Assembly: GCA_963931865.1 (NCBI GenBank)
Contig: OZ007512.1
Location: 10,859,160-10,923,159, forward strand
Origin: Axinella damicornis
Lineage: Eukaryota; Porifera; Demospongiae; Axinellida; Axinellidae
DNA: 64,000 bases
Direction of reading: 5' to 3'
The notes under the pieces were generated by a model that saw only the letters and a list, made by a program, of their open reading frames with translations, did not search any database and had not been told where the DNA came from. Shown in pieces: positions 56,801-64,000 of this stretch; within the stretch, counting starts at the first letter, position 1, and each line of letters opens with the position of its first letter. The translations under genes were made by a program, and so were the position numbers.

Positions 56801-57698
56801 GGCAGCATTGCCCAAGCAGTCTACCGGTCAGGTTGGCGCCAGTACATCGACTTCTGCAACAAGCTTGCCCAACCCCCACTCCCACTCTCAGAACACCCCT
56901 ATGCCAGCTTGCAGCAGTGACGTGTCAGGCGGTCACCTGGGGGACCATCAGGGTCTACTCTTTGCTTCCACCAGATTCGTGTTGGCCTGCCTGACCCCTC
57001 CTTGTCCTCCTTCCCCCGCCTTACCTACGTACTTAAGGGGATCCACAGAGTTATCCCCTGAGCACCAGCAGAGGCGCTTCCTCCCAATCACCATGCACAG
57101 GCTCCTGGCGCTCCAGGGAATCTGGTCCAAGCCTCCAGTAGTTTATGACAACGTCATGTCGTGGGCGACATGCTGCCTTGGCTTCTTCGGCTTCCTCCGG
57201 GCAGTGGAATTCACATGCACAGGACAGGGTGCCACGGACCCCCCCCCCCCCCCCCCCCCACACACACTATCTCCTAGCGACATTACGGTAGACTCTCGAG
57301 TCAATCCACGACTGATTACAGTTTACTTACGACGCAACGCATCCGTTCGGAGTGGGATGCCAAAATTTACCTTGGCCGCACTGATACATTCCCTTGTCCT
57401 GTAGCTGCTGTCCTCAGCTACCTTAGTCTATGCCCCCTTTTTCTCTCCTGGGCCGCTCTTCCTCTTTCAGGACGGCACACCGCTGATGAGAGCCACCATG
57501 GCGGGGCACTTGCGCACGGCCTGGGCACGGGCCGGAATTCACTCAAGTGGTTACTCAGGCCATAGCTTCCGGATTGGTGCTGCGACCGCAGCAGCACAGG
57601 CTGGCTACAGTGACTCCTTCATGGAAGTCGGCGGCTTTTGTCTCCTACATCTGTTCATCTCTAACAGACTTGGCTGCAATCGCACCAGCATTGGCTAA
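56790..57698 (+). pseudogene. Tyrosine recombinase of the Ngaro-like element, frameshifted
   Basis: Pieces in different frames. N-terminal SAM-like part SGWRQYIDFCNKLAQP (about 56827) runs into a stop, then VTWGTIRVY in another frame. The catalytic part has GFFGFLRAVEFT with the first catalytic Arg (57199-57201), YSGHSFRIGAAT with the His-x-x-Arg (His 57561, Arg 57570), and AFVSYI with the likely nucleophile Tyr (57646-57648), reached only after a one-base frame change and loss of the segment between. A C20 homopolymer (57240-57259) also lies in the coding region. Broken in several places, so inactive. Confidence 0.8.
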
Positions 57699-57825
57699 GT
57701 AACTGCAAGGATATTAAACACTCCCATGCACCCACTCAGCCACTATATACATAGCACACACATTGCTACTATATACATAGTTCGCAATGTTAGTATATTT
57801 GGGCGAGCGTGAACGAGCCCCACAC

Positions 57826-58001
57826 TAGTCGTAGTCTCGCGCGCGGCGCTATATGGCACTGTACAACGTATATGTATATCGATCTATCTCCCATACCGTA
57901 AATCCGGCGCGTGCAATATAACGTACGAAACAGTGCATTCATTTCCGGATGTCGTACCGTAAATCCCCGCCGTGCGCGAGAGTCTGGCGCCGAGACTATG
58001 G
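57826..58001. repeat. Inverted-end element TAGTCTCG..CGAGACTA
   Basis: Short element within the Ngaro-like body with ends tagtctcgcgcgcggcgc and ggcgccgagacta. The termini resemble the MULE-like elements, but no clear target duplication is seen. Confidence 0.5.
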
Positions 58002-58542
58002 CAGTATGGCGACAACAAAGACAGATCGATCGTGACCTACCTACCTCTCTACCTCCCTAGTGGCGACAGCATAGACGAACACCGCTGGTGGACCTACCTA
58101 TTCATTGACCTCAGAGCTGTAGGTGTCCTGCAGAGCACATGGTGTGCAGGACCAGTGTGCAGGCAGCATGCATAGCCAAAGATTTTGTGTTTAATACCTG
58201 CCATATCGCCACTAGACTTCTTCAGCTACCTTCACTCTGTGTTGTGCATATGCGGCAGAGTACTTGATATTCTGTGACCTGAGCTGTTCTCATGTAGTCA
58301 CATTCTGATGGCAGTCTAGTGTACGTACAACTGTTCCACATAGCTAATTTTCGCTCACGCTCGCCCCACAATGTCACACATTCCACTAGTTACTATAGCT
58401 CTCATTGTCATTATATTCATGATCTTCCCACAGCATCTCCGGATTGCAGGGTGTGTCCGTATTTAATTTAAGGGCTAAGGAGGAGGTGTAGGTTGGGGAG
58501 TTCTTTAGGGCTGCTTTGGAGAGTGCAGTTTGCTCTGCACTT

Positions 58543-58826
58543 GGGACTGTCACGGACAGGCACTCCCCAAAGCTTGTTGCTGTATGCTGGGCTGCTATAT
58601 GTTACAGCTATGGGCATATTATTCAGGCTGTATGTATGCGGGCTGTACAATGGCTGTACAATGGCTGTATTTATGTGTGTTGGGTTGTGGGTAGACCTGG
58701 GCAGGTCTCCACGCTGAGCCACGTGGGGGGAGTGGCCCCTGCGCTACTACCAATCCTTTATTCCACCCAAGCGGGAGGAAGCCCACTCTCGTAGCTCCTG
58801 TTGCTAGCCAACCTGCAGCTTGTTAA
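58543..58826 (+). repeat. Ngaro-like split repeat B1
   Basis: 284 bp. Near-identical to B2 (59293-59576); I saw one clear difference (58789 g versus a in B2). Ends exactly where A2 begins. Confidence 0.9.
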
Positions 58827-59015
58827 GTGATGTTTAAAGCTAGCTTTAAATATAGTTAACAAGCAAAGGGTGGCCACTCCCCTGGGGTCAAAGTCAGACC
58901 CTAATCTAGCTTGCAGATCAGCTAAGACGCATGCGCACAGCTGCTGGCTGAGTGCGCCACGTGTGTAATTCGGCAGCTGCGAAGCCTCCAATCTGTCTAC
59001 TAAGCTCTCTGTCTC
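58827..59015 (+). repeat. Ngaro-like split repeat A2
   Basis: 189 bp, copy of A1. Directly joined to B1 on its left; a 277-bp spacer with a tgtttgtctgtt repeat separates it from B2. Confidence 0.9.
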
Positions 59016-59292
59016 CCCTCCCGCCCACCCACATCAAAAACTTTCTTCAGGTAAGCCAGGTAAGTCCATAAGATCCCCATTTGTACTTTGATTTTGTGTT
59101 TGTCTGTTTTGTTTGTCTGTTGTGTTTGTCTGTTGTATTTGTGTGTCTTTTAGATGTCGGCTCATGTTTTACACCTCTTTGAGGTGTGACTGCGCAGGGG
59201 CATTGCACTCACTCCCTCCCTTGTTTCGTATGTCTTGTTGGGCGGGGATCTGTCCTTTAGTGGGCGTTCCCCCTTTCATGTCTTGTTGGGCG

Positions 59293-59576
59293 GGGACTGT
59301 CACGGACAGGCACTCCCCAAAGCTTGTTGCTGTATGCTGGGCTGCTATATGTTACAGCTATGGGCATATTATTCAGGCTGTATGTATGCGGGCTGTACAA
59401 TGGCTGTACAATGGCTGTATTTATGTGTGTTGGGTTGTGGGTAGACCTGGGCAGGTCTCCACGCTGAGCCACGTGGGGGGAGTGGCCCCTGCGCTACTAC
59501 CAATCCTTTATTCCACCCAAGCGGGAGGAAGCCCACTCTCATAGCTCCTGTTGCTAGCCAACCTGCAGCTTGTTAA
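59293..59576 (+). repeat. Ngaro-like split repeat B2
   Basis: 284 bp, gggactgtcacggacaggca to gcagcttgttaa. Right end of the element. Confidence 0.9.
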
Positions 59577-59758
59577 ACATGTAGCAACAACAATAGGTAT
59601 GCATGCCATGCATGGCTGCTGCCATGCCATGAGAGATGACAAATCTCCGGCCAACATACCTTTTTTTACCCAACACTACCGCTTACCCACTATAGTGCGC
59701 ATGCTCAACCAAACAATAGAGCCTATTTTCTGTCTAAATTCACATACATTCAAAATAC

Positions 59759-59857
59759 CTTGTGTATGTACTGGTTTAATCTAAATTTATTGTTGATGGC
59801 ATCATAAATGTCCTTGTGTGCATTCTCTTGTGAACCAGTGGCTACAACCGGTGAAAG
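59759..59857 (-). CDS. Isolated exon resembling the first exon of gene C
   Basis: Reverse-strand exon with acceptor ttttcag (59858 side) and donor gtattt, 33 codons, phase 0 (LSPVVATGSQENAHKDIYDA). Its acceptor and upstream intron (gaaaggaaaac .. cattgcatattgg) match the flank of exon 63729-63596, and the C-terminal residues KDIYDAIN / NDIDDTIN agree. Probably a remnant or start of a tandem duplicate of gene C, cut off by the Ngaro-like insertion. Confidence 0.4.
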
Positions 59858-60305
59858 CTGAAAACAAAAGAAGAGAAAGGAAAACGTGATACACTATCAG
59901 ACACAGACAGTTCAAGTCCTTATCCATTGCATATTGGCAAGTATTATTTACAAGTCACATGATAGGGATAATATAATTATACAGTTATATAAACCTGTGC
60001 ATGGTTGATGGTACTATAGGACCAACTGAGGCAGTTGGAAATTGACAAATTTTACGTGCATTAATTGCACACACCATACTCTACTTTTGACTCAATTTCT
60101 GGTATAGGTTCAAAGTTTACTCGAATGAGCGCCCACTCTTGTGCTATATGGCCTTGTGCCTTGTGTAACAGACAATGGTGAGATGTTCTATTGCATCTGA
60201 GGTAAGAAACTTTGCTTGCAGAAATCAGTGTCTAATGTGTGTTGGGTAGCCTGTGAAAATGAACGTACACGGCCCCAGGACATCCACGCGGGACCTCAGT
60301 GAGCG

Positions 60306-61046
60306 CTAGTCTTGTTCCCAGACCCTTGGAAAATTGAGAAAGGGTCTGGCTACACATATGGCAATGCGGTGTCTGCGAAGGCTGCACTACCCGTGCCAAT
60401 CAGGTTGCTGAATTCAGATATGTCACGTTCAATTGCGGATGTGCAAACTCATCGGTACCATCATGGCGTCAGTTTACAAGGCTGTCAAATTTTCCAGAGG
60501 GAGAATGATCATGTGGTATGGAACATTGATACTGAAGCAGAGAGGGGCAATAGAAGCTTTCATTTCTGTATTTGTGTGCTTACCAGTCGGCTACGGGAAA
60601 AGCTTTCGTTAATACCATTAGCTTCCAGTCGTAATTCGACTGTTCTGTACTGTGCAGCTCTCCGTTCACGGGGCAGTGCCTCACTAGTGCCTCACTGCCA
60701 CATGCCAAGTGTAGAATGGTTAGATACAGTGCCCACCATGTTCAAGCTAGACCTAGTAGCTACTGTACATGCAGCTACCATAATTGTAGCGGGAAATTTT
60801 TGCGAGCAACAAATCTTCGCAATCAGATGCCTACTCGGGAAAATTTCCGTGAACAATTTGCCACCTGGAGTAGCTAGCTATGTCGCTCTATCGCTACTTC
60901 CGTCCTGTACAAGTACTGCCATCCTGCAAGGGACCCTTATCGACCACCGCCATGCAGCCTCACAGTTGCAAAGAAGTGTGGGCCAGCAAGTAGCTGCATA
61001 TCGCGTGCATAGTACATCGTTGCACACAGAATTGAGAGGACCATAG
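60306..61046 (+). other. Open frame of 244 codons, unrecognised
   Basis: The frame 60312-61046 begins within tcttgttcccagacccttgg .. agaaagggtctgg, an inverted motif like the MULE-type ends in this window. No domain, no splice support, composition not clearly coding. Likely transposon sequence lying in or beside gene C. Confidence 0.25.
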
Positions 61047-61117
61047 TTATAGCAAGCAAGTTCCATTTGAGTTCATGTGCATGGGTTTCTGAAACATTCT
61101 GTCTTGATATTGCTGAC

Positions 61118-63729
61118 CTCATACAGTGCCATCATCAGCTGTTCAACAAACTGAGGCGTTCCAATGGCACCCAACACACTCTCAAAATCACCCTGTGTGT
61201 GAAAAATGTCGGAACAATGTAGGACATCCATTTTGTTACAATAACACATGATGTAAATCAAGCTAGCCAATTATTAAGGTCATACCACAAAATTAAGTCA
61301 TGTGGCGTACAAGGTGTAAAGCTACCATGGATATATTGCTGTAGGGACTTGCCCTGGGAATTTACACCACACAAATCATCCTGTGGATGCACGTTTGATG
61401 TGGTGCAATTGACGGTGAGCCATAAAGTCAGTTTTCCTTGACTACTATACCAAGAGAGGTCTTGACTTACAGATGATCTTTTGAAGTACTCCACAAAGAG
61501 TTCATGAAGATTACGAGCCACCTTGTTAATCCTCTCACGCTGCAGGATTGGGAGGAATAACACACACACAAAAATAAATCATGGGTGCACTTGAATTATC
61601 ACACCGGGGTTGTGCGTATACACTAAGAGTGTACTTTTCATGGCAGTCACCTATTATTTCATGCCGCAAAACAATATTTCTCTATCATCTGCTTCCCATG
61701 TGCACTAAAGCATAAATACTATAATCATGAGTCTAAAACAGCAAAATAATGGCTTGTAGTCGCTGTAGTGGGTGATTCTAATGTCGATTTCTGCTGCACT
61801 GATAGGCGTCCCACCAGTGACTTCGGCTCTAAGAAGACTGTGCTATACTGTTTTAAGTCTGATTGCCAAATTCAGCTCCTTGTCTGTGTATACATGCCAT
61901 TGGATAATTGTCTTTCCTCTGGCAACCTTGAATTTTTGCTGCACTGATAGACACCCTACCAGTGACTTGCTCCAAGCACATCTTATCACTCAAATAGACC
62001 CTACTAACTATATGTGGCCACGACCTGTACAACACACATCATCAGAAAATGAATAATACAGGAATGGTCACATCAGAGCTGCAACAATAATATTGACATA
62101 ATGACAGTGAAAACAACACATCCTACTTACAGCATCGATATAATGAAACCCTATCCATGGCAAGAGAATCATCACTTTTTGCTTTCTACGTGCATCAGTA
62201 ATCAACTTACAGTTCCACGTTTTCTGATAGCTGCTGACATGAAGATTTGAGCAAGTTGGTGAAGTATCTTATCTGCACTGAGTTGTGTATATCTGTACAC
62301 AGAAAAGCACATAAACAAATGCGGCATCACAGAAATTCAATGATTCAGACATATTTCTGCACTGGTTATCCTATGGTGCTGTTTTAGTTCAGTATTTGGA
62401 TATAATCAAATTAACACACTACTGTACAAAAATGATACAAAACAAAAATAATAATCTCGTACAGAGGATCGCTGTGGCAATCCAGCGTGGAAATGCCGCG
62501 GCGGTCCTTGGTACCATGCCCAACTGAACAGTTTCTTTTGTTGTATTATTATTATTTTTGTTTTGTATCATTTTTGGATATAATAATTATATCAGTTTAG
62601 TTTTAGGTAGAAGATGCAATTTCATTCTAATTCACTAAACAAATCCACTTTTAGTTTTAGCTAACCACCTTTTTGGTGATTTCAAATCATTTGTGGTCTT
62701 AATCACCAGAGTACGACAGTCCTCACACTATTTTGATAGCTCCGCATACATCTCGTGATTAAATATACGTGCATGTACCTCTTACTGCACTAGATGTAGT
62801 TTGCAGTCAGAGATTGCTCTGCCAAACATACATACGTAGTAGCTATCACTGATATACTCACTCACTCACCGCTGTTCGCTGAGGACTATGAGTGGCTGGG
62901 GGTAGAGATCTTGTTCACCAAACTTCATGCACCTGAAAGTAATCAACATTAGCAGCTCTCAAAATTGTACGTATATGGAGCTTTGGTGGACATTGCAGCT
63001 CTAAAGCTAAAAACTAGTGGTTTATTTAATTCAGAAGCTATGAAACGTCATAGAACTAACCTTCATGTTTTCAGTACTGAAGGTCCAGCCCTTTCTGTGA
63101 CCTTATTCAGTACAACATGCAAAACAGTACAACCCCACCCATCCTCTTATCAATACCTCATCAAACTTTCGGGGAACAAAAAAGTAGCAATGCATACAGC
63201 TAACTATCATGTACAGCTAACAATCATGAGGCAGCTGTGTAACAACCTTCTGGTGCAGACGATACTACCACCTAATTCTGGTCTAGTCCAATGACATGAA
63301 AGTATACAACACTACATACCCCAAGTACATAGCAAAACTGAATGTTCTCCTAAAAATTAAATAGGATTCAGTGATGGTCTTTCATATTCTACCTCTCAAA
63401 AAGCAAAGAATCAAGGGAAAATATTAAACAGAGTCAGTTCCATCCCATTTAGAATTTAATGATGCTAGGTAGCATCATTCTATCTGCATGCTGGATTTGG
63501 GGCTTTACCTAGCTTCTTTGCCCTTAACACGTTAATTCCAAATTTCCTTAGCCATTCTATATAGAGAATGCTACCGCATCCTCTAATAAGCTTACTTCAC
63601 TACTTCATCATTGATCGTATCATCAATGTCGTTCAGTACATTCTTTAGAATTGATGAAATGGGCTTCACAGCATCTGTAAACGTATAGAAGACTAAATTG
63701 TCACTGTTTATCGTCTCCATGTCAGTGAG
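61118..63729 (-). CDS. Gene C: inverted paralog of the helical module (partial)
   Basis: Reverse-strand exons: 63729-63596 (LTDMETINSDNLVFYTF.., phase 0 to 2), 62932-62870 (CMKFGEQDLYPQPLIVL, 2 to 2), 62292-62211 (ADKILHQLAQIFMSAAIRKR, 2 to 0), 61539-61471 (RERINKVARNLHELFVEYF, phase 0), a probable exon 61353-61286 (SLQQYIHGSFTPCTPHDLIL) and 61192-61118 (GDFESVLGAIGTPQFVEQLM, phase 0). The last four match gene A exons 4949, 5577, 6278 and 8442, and are closer to gene A than to gene B. The 61353 exon has only a phase-2 donor, which does not fit the next exon, so the gene may be damaged or spliced differently. The frame from 61539 also stays open without splicing to 61258. Both ends of the gene are uncertain. 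Confidence 0.6.
62426..62574. repeat. Small inverted-repeat element in a gene C intron
   Basis: The 29-bp arms (caaaaatgatacaaaacaaa at 62426 and the inverse ending 62574) enclose an 90-bp GC-richer core. It could be a MITE or a structured RNA; no promoter or known RNA signature seen. Confidence 0.6.
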
Positions 63730-64000
63730 CTGAAAAAGAAGGGAAAGGAGAACTTATTACATTGCATATTGATGAGTATTCCAAGTCACATGTGCATGAT
63801 ATCATCAGTAATGAAGAAATTTAGGCCAGCTAATACCATTCAATACTTCGAGTACTGACCTACAAGCAACAAGCTTATAAATCTGTTGCTATGGTAAGCA
63901 AAAGACGCACAAAACATTTCAGTGCTATAGTGGATGCATTTCGCTGTACATACATACATAGGTTCATTAGAGTACTGAAATCAACACAATAAACTCTGCA
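63730..64000. other. Right edge, upstream of the gene C exon
   Basis: Intron or 5' flank of gene C on the - strand. No further exon could be supported. Confidence 0.5.

Larger units (their letters stand above)
55216..59576 (+). mobile_element. DIRS/Ngaro-like tyrosine-recombinase element with split direct repeats
   Basis: Repeat order A1 (55216-55404) .. B1 (58543-58826) directly joined to A2 (58827-59015) .. B2 (59293-59576). A copies are 189 bp and B copies 284 bp, nearly identical. Between A1 and B1 are a basic N-terminal frame and a degraded tyrosine recombinase. Split direct repeats plus a tyrosine recombinase define the Ngaro/PAT branch of DIRS-like retrotransposons (family knowledge). 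No reverse transcriptase/RNase H motif is seen, so this is an internally deleted, inactive copy that was later hit by a MITE. No obvious target duplication, as expected for recombinase-mediated insertion. Confidence 0.8.

Noticed and set aside
60312..61046. 244-codon forward frame as a gene
   Set aside because: No recognisable domain, begins within a transposon-type inverted motif and lacks promoter or splice evidence. Listed only as an unrecognised frame.
62965..63294. 109-codon forward frame
   Set aside because: Lies in a gene C intron on the opposite strand with no domain or repeat support.

Overview
This window is eukaryotic, almost certainly metazoan. Its genes are split into many short exons with GT..AG introns, and its proteins combine ankyrin repeats, CARD/Death-fold domains and a tyrosine-kinase-like (TKL/RIPK-like) kinase. 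That mix, together with dense small inverted-repeat transposons, fits a sponge or another early-branching animal. The organism is an inference and I cannot name a species.

Layout. (1) 1-1040 is a purine-rich minisatellite. (2) Gene A, + strand, runs from before 1172 to 14393. It has 18 exons in the window (1281 codons plus stop, 5' partial): ankyrin exons, a Gln/Pro-rich exon, an unnamed helical module, disordered linkers and a C-terminal Death domain. (3) A CRE plus TATA promoter lies at 14765-14793. (4) Gene B, + strand, runs 14882-52621. It has up to 43 exons whose phases all agree (1859 codons plus stop): N-terminal CARD, two Death-like exons, about nine ankyrin repeats, the same helical module as gene A, long Ser/Thr/Pro-rich linkers and a C-terminal kinase. 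(5) 52622-55215 is intergenic, with inverted-repeat elements and a small broken first exon. (6) 55216-59576 is a DIRS/Ngaro-like tyrosine-recombinase element with split direct repeats (A1..B1-A2..B2) and a frameshifted recombinase. No reverse transcriptase is visible. (7) Gene C, - strand, about 63729-61118, is an inverted third paralog of the helical module. A related exon is repeated at 59857-59759.

Genes A and B are head-to-tail paralogs. Nine or ten consecutive exons match one for one in order, length and phase, but each gene ends in a different single-exon effector (Death domain versus kinase). Both effector exons are entered in phase 1. The CARD and Death exons at the front of gene B are also bounded by phase-1 introns. 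The locus therefore looks like a death-fold/ankyrin signalling cluster that changes its effectors by exon shuffling. By analogy with RIPK, NLR and other death-fold adaptors, a role in innate immunity or cell death is likely, but this is inference.

The introns are packed with non-autonomous DNA transposons. These include a TA-target MITE family (four copies), MULE-like elements with 9-bp duplications (one carrying a RecQ-type helicase fragment), a nested pogo-like element, and several perfect long hairpins (98, 117 and 128 bp) lying inside gene B introns. I found no rRNA, tRNA or CRISPR array.
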